Shown: positions 16,902 to 26,547, counted from the stretch's first letter. The stretch is 64,000 nucleotides of DNA from Rhodoferax sp. (GCA_030645355.1 JAUSNJ010000130.1:1-64000), one strand, 5' to 3'. Notes: generated by a model from the sequence alone, not told the origin. Program-made: numbers and translations.

Positions 16902-18680
16902 TTACGGCGCCGCCTTCACCAGGGAAATATCGGCCACGCCGGTAATTCCCATCACTTCGAAGAACGCGGCTACCAGACGCGGGACGTGCACGAATTGCAC
17001 ACGGCCGGTTGTTGACTGGTGGGCGACAAGCCAGTTCAAAATACTGGCCGCCGCTGGAAAATCAACTCGGATCACCAGCGCCAGCGAGATGACCATTGGG
17101 TCGCCGGGGCGCAGTTGGGCAAGCAGATCCTGCAAGATCTGGTCCGCGTCACCCTGAATTTCGCCCCGCAACTCCAGCAGCTTCGTCGAAGGCTCGGGTG
17201 TAACGTCCAAGGGCGCGAAACCGCTGTCGGAACCCGGCTGCATCTGTGCTGTCGTTGAGCCTTCGCTTTCATGCACGAAGGTGCAATCGGCCTCCAGCCA
17301 GCTGGGGGGAGACACTTCGTAAACGACACAGTAGTCCAGGGCCACGTTTTCAAAATCTTCCTGGCGTCCCTGGATGCGCAGAGCTTCCAGCCGCAGGTGC
17401 CACCACAGGGGGTCCGTGTCCGGCTGATCGGAGGGAGTGGCGGCCTGCAGCACGTTGTTGAGCACCTCCGCACCGCTGAAATGCAGATCCAGTGGCAGGG
17501 TTGCCCACTCCGTAAACAGTTCCTTGAGTGCCTGTGCCGCCTCCGGGTGTATGGTGCGCAGCGCATCCCAGCGCACATGGCGTGCGGTGGCACTGCGCTG
17601 CGTGGTACGTACCATTTGCACGGCGGGCAAGGCCAGCTCCGTGGGGCATTCCCAGCCAGCGGCAGATGCCGAACCGGTTGCGACGGTCGTCACCACTGCG
17701 GACGCAGCGGCTGCGCGGCGCAGCCGGTCCGGGACCGAAAACCATTCAGGTGCAGACCGGCCAAAGCGCTGGGCATATTCAATGGCAACCTCCTCAAAGC
17801 TGGTCGCCTGGTCGGTCGCGCGGTAGAGGTCCAGCAAGGCGGTGGCGCAGGCGTCAGCAGCATCGGCGCTGGCGTCCGTGGCTTGCATGACTGCCAGCAA
17901 CGCGGCTTCGGCACCGGCCTCGTCTCCATCGGCAAACCGGATGGCGGCATCCTGCAAGGCCGGGTTGTCGATATCGTCGCCCAACTCCACCGAGGTCGCC
18001 CGACTATTCGAAAACTGACTGGGGAACTCGCTGTTGTGCACCGTATTGACCGGTGCTTTGGCGGGTTCCGCAGTGGTTGTCAGGACGGGAAACGCCATGA
18101 GGGGCGGCTGGGGTGCCGAGACTATTGGCACCAACGGTGCGGGTTGCGTCGCGGCGTAGGGATCGTCAGCCAGCTCTTTTGTAAAGTCCAGATCCATGTC
18201 GCCAGCGGCACTTTCGGCCTCGGGAAGAACGCGACTGGTGATGGGCAAGGTGGGCGGTTGTTTCGGCGCACTGGACGCGGCAACCGGTGCATTGGCAAGC
18301 CCCTGACGCCGCTTTTGCGCCCAAAACTCGACCATGTGGGCTTCGATGGCATCGATCTTCTTGACGGTGCGTGCCCGTTCCTGCGGCGTCTGGTCTTCCT
18401 GGTTGAAGCTGGAGCTGTTGCTGAAAAGCGATGGCCTGGGAACGGTCCCGCTCAGTCCGTGCTGGTTCTGCGCGCGGACCTTGCGCAGGTAGCTGAACTC
18501 GCGGCGGCGGATCATGTCGTCTTTGCGCCGGATCGCGATGCGCTCGTTCAGCGCCAGCTTTTCCATCTTGCTGTCCGGTGACTGGACGGATTCATCGTTG
18601 TCCGCAGGCGCCGCAGCCGGCGCGCGCAAGCGCTGCACGATTTTGCCGAAGAGTCCGGGGGGGTTGGTTTTTGTCGCCAC
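16902..18680 (-). CDS. Hypothetical protein with C-terminal STAS-like domain
   Basis: A 592-aa protein of unknown function. The N-terminal 110 residues are very basic and start MATKTNPPGLFGKIVQRLRAP, with a segment rich in Arg/Lys (NERIAIRRKDDMIRRREFSYL). Residues 120-230 are Pro/Ala-rich and look disordered. The middle part contains helical TPR-like or FimV-like segments (AIRFADGDEAGAEAALLAVM and LRLEALRIQGRQEDFENVAL). The last 90 residues (LLELRGEIQGDADQILQDL to the end) have the strand/helix pattern of a STAS domain. No enzyme motif is visible. It converges on hsp20 with 12 bases between stops. Confidence 0.65.
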   Translation of the reverse strand: MATKTNPPGLFGKIVQRLRAPAAAPADNDESVQSPDSKMEKLALNERIAIRRKDDMIRRREFSYLRKVRAQNQHGLSGTVPRPSLFSNSSSFNQEDQTPQERARTVKKIDAIEAHMVEFWAQKRRQGLANAPVAASSAPKQPPTLPITSRVLPEAESAAGDMDLDFTKELADDPYAATQPAPLVPIVSAPQPPLMAFPVLTTTAEPAKAPVNTVHNSEFPSQFSNSRATSVELGDDIDNPALQDAAIRFADGDEAGAEAALLAVMQATDASADAADACATALLDLYRATDQATSFEEVAIEYAQRFGRSAPEWFSVPDRLRRAAAASAVVTTVATGSASAAGWECPTELALPAVQMVRTTQRSATARHVRWDALRTIHPEAAQALKELFTEWATLPLDLHFSGAEVLNNVLQAATPSDQPDTDPLWWHLRLEALRIQGRQEDFENVALDYCVVYEVSPPSWLEADCTFVHESEGSTTAQMQPGSDSGFAPLDVTPEPSTKLLELRGEIQGDADQILQDLLAQLRPGDPMVISLALVIRVDFPAAASILNWLVAHQSTTGRVQFVHVPRLVAAFFEVMGITGVADISLVKAAP

Positions 18681-18705
18681 GCTTTAGTCTACCCGCGAAA
18701 AATGC

Positions 18706-18741
18706 AAAAGGGGCCGACCCCCTTGGCGGTCAGCCCCTTTT
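18706..18741 (-). terminator. Rho-independent terminator of the phasin gene
   Basis: A 13-bp near-perfect hairpin: AAAAGGGGC and GACC at 18706-18719 pair with GGTC and GCCCCTTTT at 18728-18741, with one mismatch and an 8-base loop. On the minus strand the stem is followed by TTTTGCATTTTT. It sits 34 bp after the phasin stop and before the start of the next minus-strand gene. Confidence 0.85.
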
Positions 18742-18775
18742 GTTCCCGTCACCCCACGGTGACGCAGATGGCAGA

Positions 18776-19309
18776 TCAGGCAGCTTTGCGGGCGCGCACA
18801 ACCTTCTTGGCAACGGCGCGCTTGGCTGTGGCAACCTTGGCCTTGACCGACTTGCCTGCGATTTTGCTGGCCAGCACGCCGGATTGGGCTTCGATCTTGG
18901 CGGCAACCTTGATCACAGCCTGGGCTGCTGGCACGGCGGCAGTTGCCAGTGCGCTCAAGGTGGTCACGCCGGTGGACTTCTCAAAACGGCCTGCGTTGGC
19001 AGCGACTTGCACCACGCTCTTTCCAGCCAGTTCCACGGCCTTGTTGACCACCAGGTCGGCGTTGGCCGACGTCATTTCCACGCTCTTCACGTAGTAGGAC
19101 GTGAGCTTCTTCTCGGCGGCAACGGCGTTGTGGCGTGCCTGGGCGCTCAGGCGGGTGCCAGCCTTGTTGACGGCGGACAGCCAGCTTTGGTCCATGAACA
19201 CGACAGCGCGCTCATTGCCGACGCGGTAGGCGTTGATCACATTCTTGGCGGTGTTGCCATAGGATGCGATCAGTTCGTTGGTAACGGTTGCGAGTTTTTG
19301 GTGGGCCAT
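18776..19309 (-). CDS. Phasin-family protein with basic C-terminal tail
   Basis: A 177-aa alanine- and helix-rich protein resembling polyhydroxyalkanoate granule-associated phasins (MAHQKLATVTNELIASYGNTAKNV; alternating amphipathic helices through residue 150). The last 30 residues are strongly basic (KSVKAKVATAKRAVAKKVVRARKAA), similar to histone-like AlgP/PhaF tails that bind DNA. It may therefore link storage granules to the nucleoid. The ATG at 19309 is selected by the AGGAG ribosome site nine bases upstream. A strong terminator follows, and a long inverted repeat lies in its upstream region, shared with ylqF. Confidence 0.72.
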   Translation of the reverse strand: MAHQKLATVTNELIASYGNTAKNVINAYRVGNERAVVFMDQSWLSAVNKAGTRLSAQARHNAVAAEKKLTSYYVKSVEMTSANADLVVNKAVELAGKSVVQVAANAGRFEKSTGVTTLSALATAAVPAAQAVIKVAAKIEAQSGVLASKIAGKSVKAKVATAKRAVAKKVVRARKAA

Positions 19310-19385
19310 GAGATTTCTCCTGAAGAAAATTGAAAAGAGCGGGAAAGCGTGTTTGCTGGAATGAATTCTCTCGGTTCGTCCTAGT

Positions 19386-19426
19386 GCAGGCACCTTAATT
19401 CGGGGTGTTTTCCTAGAGGTGCCTGC
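19386..19426. promoter_or_regulatory. Inverted repeat between divergent phasin and ylqF genes
   Basis: GCAGGCACCT (19386-19395) and AGGTGCCTGC (19417-19426) are perfect 10-bp arms, extended by CTAG on each side with one bulged base, and separated by 21 bases. It lies 77 bp upstream of the phasin start. It could be a pair of operator half-sites or an RNA hairpin. The GCAG/CTGC content resembles PhaR sites described in other bacteria, but that link is a guess. Confidence 0.5.
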
Positions 19427-19492
19427 CTAGCCACAGGGCCGGGTGCAATCTGTCCGACAATCCAGGGATTCAACAGCGAGGGTCTTTTCAGT

Positions 19493-20470
19493 ATGGCAAT
19501 CCAGTGGTTCCCGGGGCACATGCACCTGACGCGCAAGGCGATCGAAGAGCGCATCAAGGAGATCGATGTGGTCATCGAACTGCTGGATGCACGCCTGCCC
19601 GGCTCCAGTGCCAACCCCATGCTGGCCCAGCTCACCGCCGGTAAACCCGCGCTCAAGGTGCTGAACAAACAGGACCTGGCCGACCCCGAACGCACGGCCC
19701 AGTGGCTGGCGCACTTCAATGCCCTGCCGGGCACGCGCGCGCTGGGGCTGGACGCCAGCATGACGGCGCCGGCCAAGGTGCTGGTGAAGGCCTGCTTTGA
19801 GCTGGCGCCGAATCGCGGCACCATGGTCAAGCCCATGCGGGTGCTGATTTGCGGCATACCCAACGTGGGCAAGTCAACGCTCATCAACACCCTCAAGGGC
19901 AAACGTGCAACCCTCACTGGTGACGAAGCCGGTGTCACCAAGCTGGAGCAGCGCATCGTGCTGCAGGATGGCTTCTACCTGTTTGACACGCCCGGTGTGC
20001 TGTGGCCGCGCATCATCGTGGCCAAGAGCGGCTACAACCTGGCCGCCAGCGGCGCCATTGGCCGCAATGCCTTTGATGAGGAAGAGGTGGCGCTGGAGCT
20101 GCTGGACTACCTGCGCCAGCACTATGCATCCCTGGTGGAGGCGCGCTACAAGATCACCGGCGTGGCCGAGCAGTCCGACGAACAGATCCTGGAGGCGATT
20201 GGCCGCAAGCGTGGCGCGCTGCTGCCCGGCGGCAAGATCAATCTGCAAAAGGCGGCTGACCTGGTGATCCACGACTTCCGCTCTGCCGTCATGGGACGCA
20301 TGACGCTGGAAACGCCCGCCGAATTTGCCCAGTGGCTGGCCCATGGCCAGAAGCTCGATGCCGAACGCCAGGTCAAGAAAGACGCTATCGAGTTGGACCG
20401 GGCGATCCGCTTCAAGAAGGTGCCCCGGCCACCGCGCAAGGATGCATCCGGCGACGAGGCTGCTGATTGA
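19493..20470 (+). CDS. ylqF: Ribosome biogenesis GTPase YlqF
   Basis: A circularly permuted GTPase (YlqF/RbgA family, 325 aa) that helps mature the large ribosomal subunit. It starts IQWFPGHMHLTRKAIEE, the family's hallmark N terminus. The permuted order of GTPase motifs is visible: G4 as LNKQDLAD (near residue 60), G5-like, then G1 as GIPNVGKSTLINTL (near residue 120), G2/G3 as GVTKLEQ and LFDTPGVLWPR. The C-terminal helical domain fits the family. The stop lies close to a dispersed repeat whose hairpin is shared with the convergent gene's 3' end. Confidence 0.95.
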   Translation: MAIQWFPGHMHLTRKAIEERIKEIDVVIELLDARLPGSSANPMLAQLTAGKPALKVLNKQDLADPERTAQWLAHFNALPGTRALGLDASMTAPAKVLVKACFELAPNRGTMVKPMRVLICGIPNVGKSTLINTLKGKRATLTGDEAGVTKLEQRIVLQDGFYLFDTPGVLWPRIIVAKSGYNLAASGAIGRNAFDEEEVALELLDYLRQHYASLVEARYKITGVAEQSDEQILEAIGRKRGALLPGGKINLQKAADLVIHDFRSAVMGRMTLETPAEFAQWLAHGQKLDAERQVKKDAIELDRAIRFKKVPRPPRKDASGDEAAD

Positions 20471-20478
20471 ATGGGCCA

Positions 20479-20521
20479 CTAGCCCTCGTGAAATATGGTT
20501 ATTGCGCTATCAAATTGATAG
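20479..20521 (+). repeat. Dispersed hairpin repeat, copy D
   Basis: CTAGCCCTCGTGAAATATGG followed by a hairpin with 7-bp arms CTATCAA/TTGATAG around one base (20507-20521). It separates convergent genes. The hairpin supplies the last residues (KLSI) and the TGA stop of the large EAL-domain gene on the minus strand. Confidence 0.85.
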
Positions 20522-23500
20522 TTTCCCCAAATGCAGGGACTCCAGCGTTTCCCGGGGTAGTGGTTTGCTGAACAGGTAGCCTTGCATGTCGTCGCAGTTG
20601 AGCAAGCGCAACAGGCGCGCCTGTTCCTCGGTTTCGACGCCCTCGGCCACCACATTGAGCTGGAGCGCGTGTGCCAGGCCGATGATGGTGGACACCAAGG
20701 CCAGACCCTGCGGTCCGGCCGTCATGTCGATGACAAACGAGCGGTCAATCTTCAGTGTGTCCACGGGCAGCCTGGCCAGGTAACTCAGTGACGAGAAGCC
20801 GGTGCCGAAATCATCGATGGCGATGGTGACACCCATGGCACGGATTTCCTGCAGGCTGGCAATGCTGTGGTTGACGTCCTCCATGATCAGACTTTCCGTG
20901 ATTTCCAGTTCCAGGCTCGCCGCCGCCAGCGGGTCCGTGCCCAGGACTTTGCGCACCTCGTCGACGAAACCGAGGCGGCGCAATTGCAGCGGCGACACGT
21001 TGACTGCCACCCGCACCGGTGCCAGGCCGGCCTTGCGCCAATGCAGTCCGTCTTCCAGCGCCTTGCGCAAGGCCCAGCGTCCTACTTCGTAAATCAGTCC
21101 GGTTTCTTCCAGGATTGGAATGAATTGAGCCGGAGGTACCAGGCCGGACTCGGGATCATTCCAACGGATCAGGGCCTCGACGCCGGTCAATTTGCCACTC
21201 GTCAGATGGACCTTTGGCTGGTAATGCAGCACAAACTGGTCCAAATCCAGCGCGGTGCGCAAGCGGCTCTCCAGATTGAGCGTCTCGGCCACGCGGGTAT
21301 TCATCTCCGGGGCATAGAACATCACGGATTCGGCCGAGCCTTTGGCCCGTTTGAGTGCCGCCTCGGCATTGCGGAACAGCGTCTCCACGTCATCTCCGTC
21401 CGCAGGGTACAAGGAGATGCCTGCCTTCCCGGCAATGCGTAGATCGGAGCCGCGCAACGGAAACGATTTTGCGAAACAGTCGCGTAGAAGCTGTTCCACG
21501 CTGATCGCCACGCTACCTGCATCGCGCGGGTCGTGCAGGGCGACGCCGAAACAGTTGACGCCCACGCGCGCGACCGCGTCAAACGTGATGTCACCCAGCA
21601 AAATGCGCTGGGCCACCAGCTTCAACAACTCGTCGCCCGCGCGGCGGTCCAGGGTGTCATTGATGATGCGGAAGCGGTCGATATCGACCAGGGCCAGTGC
21701 CGTAGTGTTCTTGGTTCCGGTGCGCGCGCGCAACAATTGACTCACCCGCTCCAGAAACAGGGTCCGGTTGGGCAAACCGGTGGTTTCGTCGTAGTACGCA
21801 AGATAGTTGATGCGTTCTTCCTTGTTGAGGTGGTCCAGCGCAAACCCGATATCAACGGCTAGTTCCTCCAACAAGGCCATTTCTTGCGCATCAAAAAATT
21901 GCGCCTCGGCGGCGCACAGGGTCAGCACACCTAACGCGGAGTCCCCGACCAATAAGGGCAGGTACGCTACCGACAGAATTCCGCGTTCCATGCGGTCCTG
22001 GGCGAACATTGGCCTGGGTTCCACGCGAAGGTCATTGCACACGATGGCATTCTTCCCCTTGAACGCGCGCACGAGCAAGCTGTTGGCATTCATGGCATCG
22101 TCGCGCAGCGAGAAATTGTCTGTGATGCGTTTCAGCAAATCGATATCGGCACCGGCCGAGGCCATAGGCTCGATGGTCATGGAGTGCGGGTCCACCACGC
22201 CGATCCACGCTGACTTGAATTGGCCGTCGTTGACGGCTATATGGCAAGCTCCGGTGAACAGGTCTTCACGGTTGCGCACGTGCACGATCAGGTTGTTGAT
22301 GCCACTGAGAACGGCATAGACGCGGTTGAGCCGCCTGATTTTTCTCTCTGCTTCCTTGTAGTCTGTGATGTCTTCCCCGATGCTGGCCGTGCCCGTGACC
22401 TCCCCCGCAGCCGAATACAGCACGGTATTGCTCCAGCGAATGAGGCGGCGTTGCCCGGTGCGGGTCATGATCTCGTTTTCGAAATGCCCCGTCGACTTTC
22501 CCCTGGCGAGTAACTCCAGAAATCTTGCTTTGACGTCGACAAGCTCCGGTGCAATGAACAGCGCAAACCAGTCCTGTCCCAACAGCTCGTCACGTTGCCA
22601 GCCGGTGAGCCGCAGCAGATAGTCGTTGCAATAAGTGATGCGCCCATCGCGGTCCAACATCAGCGAGACCAGTTCCACGTTGCCCAGCATGTCGCTGAAC
22701 CTGCGCTCACTTTCGCGCAGCGCGTCCTGGGCCCGCTTCTGTTCGCTGACATCCTGAATGGTGTTGAACCAGTGCACGCCACCGTCCGTGGCCTGTCCGT
22801 CGTGGATCGGCTCCATCACCTGCCGGATGTTCAGCCAGGCACCATCACTGCGTCGCAACCGGTAGTCCAGCTCCATGCGCGTGTCACGGACCCCGGCTTC
22901 GATGGCGGTGCTGCGAAACAGGGCGCGATCCTCAGGATGCACGATGGTCAGCCATTCCCGTGTGCTGCGGATCATGTGGGCCGGGTCCACGCCGATCATG
23001 TCTGGCATGCTGGGCGGCCAGCGCTCGAACGTTCCGTCCGGTCCCGTGATCACGTGTGTGAGCTTCGCCAGCGCCTGCGCACGGTGCAGGCCTGCCTCGC
23101 TGGCACGCAACTCGTTGGTGGCGCGCTTGCGCTCCACCATTTCCATCTGCAAGGCCTCGGAGTGCTGCCTGACCTCGACGTACAGGCTGCCGTTTTCATA
23201 GACTCGCCCGACCTGCGCGGCAAGAATCGACAGGATTTTCTCGTCCTCCCGACTGAATTCGGACTCGCCCAACTTGTTCGCCAGCAAGATCCAGCCATAG
23301 GCATACGACAGGGACACCACCGGCGCGATCAATCCGCAATGCAGGGCCGGATAGCCCGGCGGCAGTCCGGACACCGTCGCGTCACCCTGCGCGCTGGTAA
23401 CTCGCAACGCGCGGCGCTCCGCGCGTGCCTGGCCGAGCGGACCACGGTCCAAAACCGGTCTTTCCAGTTGTGCGGCACGTGCAGCTTCAATGCCGCTGGT

Positions 23501-24136
23501 GGCAAAGACCAGCGCGCCATTGTTCTTGCCATTGGCGCAGACGACGGCGTATTGCGCACCGATCAGGTCACGCGCCCCCCGGCAGACCTTTTCCAGCAAC
23601 AGGGTTGGACTGTGCTCCGAAGCCAGTTGCAGATTGAGATCGGTCAGGGCCGCCATGCGCCGATTGGCGGCTTCCAGTTCCTGCACTTTTTCCGACAGGG
23701 TGTTGGTCATCAGGCGCAGGTGCTGGATGCCGAACATCCGTGCGTCCGGGGGCGCAGTTGCTTGCGCGACGTGCGCCAGGGCCTGGTTGATGGCGTCCAG
23801 TATGTCCTGCGGTTCGCAGGGTTTGACCAGCACACGTGACACGCCGCAGGCCCGGGCCAGATTGCGGGCTTCACGTTCGCGGTAATGCGCACTGTAGAAG
23901 ATGACCTCGGTGGCGGCCAGCGCAGAATTTTCGCGCAGCTGGCGCACAAATTCGTAGCCATCCATGGTGGGCATCAATACGTCTGAAATGACCAGGTCGG
24001 GGTGCTCCGCGCGCACCAGTGCCAATGCCTCGGCACCATCTGAGGCCTCCAGGGCCTGGTGCCCAAGGCTGTCAATCAGGGTTACGACCAGGAGTCGGTT
24101 GTCGGCTTGGTCGTCCACCACGAGTATCTTGGCCAT
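20510..24136 (-). CDS. REC-GAF-PAS-GAF-GGDEF-EAL cyclic di-GMP phosphodiesterase
   Basis: A 1208-aa multidomain regulator. A receiver domain (1-125, phospho-acceptor D52 in LVISDVLMPTMDG) is followed by a GAF domain (about 180-330), two PAS domains (350-600), another GAF (620-770), GGDEF (790-950) and EAL (960-1205). The GGDEF signature is degraded to RVGVNCFGVA, so cyclase activity is unlikely. The EAL domain keeps VEALIRW, LEITES, IDDFGTGFSSLSYL, LKIDRSF and VVAEGVET, so c-di-GMP hydrolysis is expected. It lies 12 bases downstream of a single receiver protein and in the same operon as a histidine kinase, its likely phosphodonor. The final residues come from an intergenic repeat. Confidence 0.92.
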   Translation of the reverse strand: MAKILVVDDQADNRLLVVTLIDSLGHQALEASDGAEALALVRAEHPDLVISDVLMPTMDGYEFVRQLRENSALAATEVIFYSAHYREREARNLARACGVSRVLVKPCEPQDILDAINQALAHVAQATAPPDARMFGIQHLRLMTNTLSEKVQELEAANRRMAALTDLNLQLASEHSPTLLLEKVCRGARDLIGAQYAVVCANGKNNGALVFATSGIEAARAAQLERPVLDRGPLGQARAERRALRVTSAQGDATVSGLPPGYPALHCGLIAPVVSLSYAYGWILLANKLGESEFSREDEKILSILAAQVGRVYENGSLYVEVRQHSEALQMEMVERKRATNELRASEAGLHRAQALAKLTHVITGPDGTFERWPPSMPDMIGVDPAHMIRSTREWLTIVHPEDRALFRSTAIEAGVRDTRMELDYRLRRSDGAWLNIRQVMEPIHDGQATDGGVHWFNTIQDVSEQKRAQDALRESERRFSDMLGNVELVSLMLDRDGRITYCNDYLLRLTGWQRDELLGQDWFALFIAPELVDVKARFLELLARGKSTGHFENEIMTRTGQRRLIRWSNTVLYSAAGEVTGTASIGEDITDYKEAERKIRRLNRVYAVLSGINNLIVHVRNREDLFTGACHIAVNDGQFKSAWIGVVDPHSMTIEPMASAGADIDLLKRITDNFSLRDDAMNANSLLVRAFKGKNAIVCNDLRVEPRPMFAQDRMERGILSVAYLPLLVGDSALGVLTLCAAEAQFFDAQEMALLEELAVDIGFALDHLNKEERINYLAYYDETTGLPNRTLFLERVSQLLRARTGTKNTTALALVDIDRFRIINDTLDRRAGDELLKLVAQRILLGDITFDAVARVGVNCFGVALHDPRDAGSVAISVEQLLRDCFAKSFPLRGSDLRIAGKAGISLYPADGDDVETLFRNAEAALKRAKGSAESVMFYAPEMNTRVAETLNLESRLRTALDLDQFVLHYQPKVHLTSGKLTGVEALIRWNDPESGLVPPAQFIPILEETGLIYEVGRWALRKALEDGLHWRKAGLAPVRVAVNVSPLQLRRLGFVDEVRKVLGTDPLAAASLELEITESLIMEDVNHSIASLQEIRAMGVTIAIDDFGTGFSSLSYLARLPVDTLKIDRSFVIDMTAGPQGLALVSTIIGLAHALQLNVVAEGVETEEQARLLRLLNCDDMQGYLFSKPLPRETLESLHLGKLSI

Positions 24137-24148
24137 GGCGCGATCCTG

Positions 24149-24547
24149 TCAGTGTCCCGGGCTATGCCGAGCTTGCAGCGGGTGCGGCAAAAAGGCTTCG
24201 ATCTGCGTGACAAAGGTCTCTGGTGTGATGGGCTTGGTAATGTGTTCATCGAAACCGGCGGACAGCGCGGTTTCCCGGTCACCCGCCATGGAAAAGGCGG
24301 TCACGGCAATCAGTGGAACCCGATGCCAGTCGGGGTGTTCTCGCAGCGCACGCGCCACCTCGTAGCCGTTCATCACCGGCATCTGCAAATCACAAATGAT
24401 AAGGTCAGGCTGTGCGTGCAGCGCCAAGTGAAGGCCGGTGCCGCCATCTTCAGCCTCTAGCGTGGCATAGCCCGCAGCCTCCAGCAGGTAGCACACCAAC
24501 GCGCGGCTGGCGCTGTCGTCCTCAATGATCAGGAGGCGTGTGGGCAT
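24149..24547 (-). CDS. Single-domain response regulator
   Basis: A 132-aa CheY-like receiver without output domain. The acidic pocket (IIEDD), phospho-acceptor D53 (LIICDLQMPVMNG), the switch Thr in AVTAFSM and the conserved Lys in HITKPITPE are all present. It starts three bases after the histidine kinase stop and precedes the REC-EAL protein by 12 bases. It may therefore act as a phosphate shuttle or sink between kinase and EAL effector. Confidence 0.93.
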   Translation of the reverse strand: MPTRLLIIEDDSASRALVCYLLEAAGYATLEAEDGGTGLHLALHAQPDLIICDLQMPVMNGYEVARALREHPDWHRVPLIAVTAFSMAGDRETALSAGFDEHITKPITPETFVTQIEAFLPHPLQARHSPGH

Positions 24548-24550
24548 AAC

Positions 24551-26395
24551 TTAATCCTCCCACAACTCCAGCGTGAATGTGCTGCCTGTACCGATAACAC
24601 TGTTGAAAGTGATTCTTCCCCCCAACTGCTCGGCGAGCTTGCGGCTCAGATGCAGGCCCAGTCCGCTGCCTTCGAGCTTGCGCCGGTCGGCTGCCTCTAT
24701 CCTGGAAAATGCCTCGAACAGGCGGGGCTGGTCCTGCTGCGCAATTCCCGGTCCGGTATCCTCAACACTGAAGGCCAGCATATTGCGACCCGCAACCACA
24801 AGCCGTTGCAGGCGTAATTGCACGCTCCCCTGTTCGGTGAATTTGATTGCGTTGCCGGTGAGGTTGATGATGATCTGGCTCAGAGCGCGGCGATCCGTGT
24901 GCAGCATTGCCGGCGGATCCGGCAAGACGACGACGAAGTTCAAATTCTTTTTCTCTGCATCTGGGCGCAGGGTGGACGCTACATCTTCCAGCACACTGTT
25001 GCAGTCAACACGCTCTGTTGTGAGATCGAGTTTGTTGGCTCCCAGCTTGGCCAGATCCAGCATGTCATTGATCAGCGACAACAGGTGTCTGGCGCCCTTC
25101 TGAACGATCAGCAATTGTTTGTCCTGTTCCGCATTGAGCGGACCGGGCAGTTTCATCAGCAGCGTGCCGGTGAAACCGAGGATGGCGTTCAGCGGCGTGC
25201 GCTGTTCGTGCGACATGCTGGCAAAGAACCGGTCTTTGGCCAGCGCGGCATTTTCCAGCTCGATGTTCTTGTCGCGCAAGGTCTGCTCGAAGCGCTTGCG
25301 CTCGGTGACGTCGCGGATGGCGCTGGAAACAAACAGGCCTTCCTCGGTCTCCAGCGGGCTCAGGCTGATCTCGACCGGAAATTCGCCGCCGTCCTTGCGC
25401 AGACCAAACAGCTCCAGCCCGGCACCCATGGAGCGCGCCCGGGGTTGTGAGAAAAATCCGGTTCGGTGTTCCGGGTGTTTTCCGCGGAAGCGCTCCGGCA
25501 CGAGGATTTCTATCTTTTGCCCCAGCAGTTCATCCCGACTCCAGCCGAACAGCTGTACGGCCTGGGAGTTGACCAGCACCATGCGGCCCTCGCGGTTGAC
25601 AATGACCATGGCGTCCGGCGCCGATTCCAGCAGGTCCTTGAACTTCTGATCGGCTTTCTTGCGATCCGAGATGTTGCGTATGGCACTCATCACCATGGTG
25701 CCTTCCTCGGTTTTGAGCGGGCTCAGGCTGATTTCCACCGGAAACTCGTCGCCATCCTTGCGCAGACCGTACAGCTCCAGGCCGGCACCCATGGTTCGGG
25801 TGCGCGGTTGCTCAAAGTAGCCGCCACGGTGCGCCAGGTGGGCGGTGCGAAAGCGGGTTGGCAGCAGTATCTCTACAGGCTGCCCCAGCAGTTCCGCGCG
25901 CTGGTGCCCAAACATTTTCTCCGCCTGCGAGTTGACCAGCACGATGCGTCCGGTGACGTTGACCATCACGATGGCGTCCGGTGTGGACTCCAGCAGATCG
26001 TGAAAGCGCGCTTCCACGAGCTTGGCGTCACGCAGCACCTTCAGGTGCGTGACATCTTTCTTGTTGGACAGAAAGTATTCCAGTTGACCGTCCGCATCCA
26101 ACACCGCCTTGGTGGACACGCTGACATGCACCAAGGTGCCATTCTTGCAACGGCGTACTGATTCATAGACCGTCAGCCCCCGCTGCAAGGCCTCGGCCTG
26201 GGTGCGCGCTTCTTCGTTGAAGCAGTCCTTGGGAACGATGAGTTCCAGCATGGGCTGCCCGACCGCCTCGGCTCGACTGAAGCCAAAAATCGCTTCTGCC
26301 GCGAGGTTCCAGTGGAGGATGGTCCCGTCTGGCGCAACGGCCATCAGTGCATCGGGGTTTTGTTCCCACAACCTTTCGGTCAAATCCGGAGTCAT
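24551..26395 (-). CDS. Soluble PAS-PAS-PAS sensor histidine kinase
   Basis: A 614-aa cytoplasmic kinase: PAS1 (about 5-120), PAS2 (125-245), PAS3 (250-370), HisKA (385-450) and HATPase (485-610). PAS2 and PAS3 are near-duplicates (both have LLES-PDA, LVNSQA, TMGAGLEL/SMGAGLEL and EFPVEISLSPL), pointing to internal duplication. The H-box reads SMSHEQRTPLNAIL, with Gln where Leu is usual. The N-box (NLTGNAIKF), DTGPGIA and GSGLGLHLSRKLAEQLGG are intact. No membrane span is seen. The ATG at 26395 is preferred to a longer frame because PAS1 begins directly after it. It heads a three-gene signalling operon; an FNR-like site lies about 150 bp upstream. Confidence 0.9.
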   Translation of the reverse strand: MTPDLTERLWEQNPDALMAVAPDGTILHWNLAAEAIFGFSRAEAVGQPMLELIVPKDCFNEEARTQAEALQRGLTVYESVRRCKNGTLVHVSVSTKAVLDADGQLEYFLSNKKDVTHLKVLRDAKLVEARFHDLLESTPDAIVMVNVTGRIVLVNSQAEKMFGHQRAELLGQPVEILLPTRFRTAHLAHRGGYFEQPRTRTMGAGLELYGLRKDGDEFPVEISLSPLKTEEGTMVMSAIRNISDRKKADQKFKDLLESAPDAMVIVNREGRMVLVNSQAVQLFGWSRDELLGQKIEILVPERFRGKHPEHRTGFFSQPRARSMGAGLELFGLRKDGGEFPVEISLSPLETEEGLFVSSAIRDVTERKRFEQTLRDKNIELENAALAKDRFFASMSHEQRTPLNAILGFTGTLLMKLPGPLNAEQDKQLLIVQKGARHLLSLINDMLDLAKLGANKLDLTTERVDCNSVLEDVASTLRPDAEKKNLNFVVVLPDPPAMLHTDRRALSQIIINLTGNAIKFTEQGSVQLRLQRLVVAGRNMLAFSVEDTGPGIAQQDQPRLFEAFSRIEAADRRKLEGSGLGLHLSRKLAEQLGGRITFNSVIGTGSTFTLELWED

Positions 26396-26547
26396 GCTTC
26401 CCTTGCTTCCCTTGTTTTCGTTGATCCAAGTCCGCAGCGTGGAGCCATGGAATTGTTCGATCAGAGTGTGTGCAGGCGCCACCCCTGAGCGTTGGCCTCT
26501 GTGCTTTTTTCGCGATTTGAGCACAAAGAAAGACCACAAAGTGAAAA

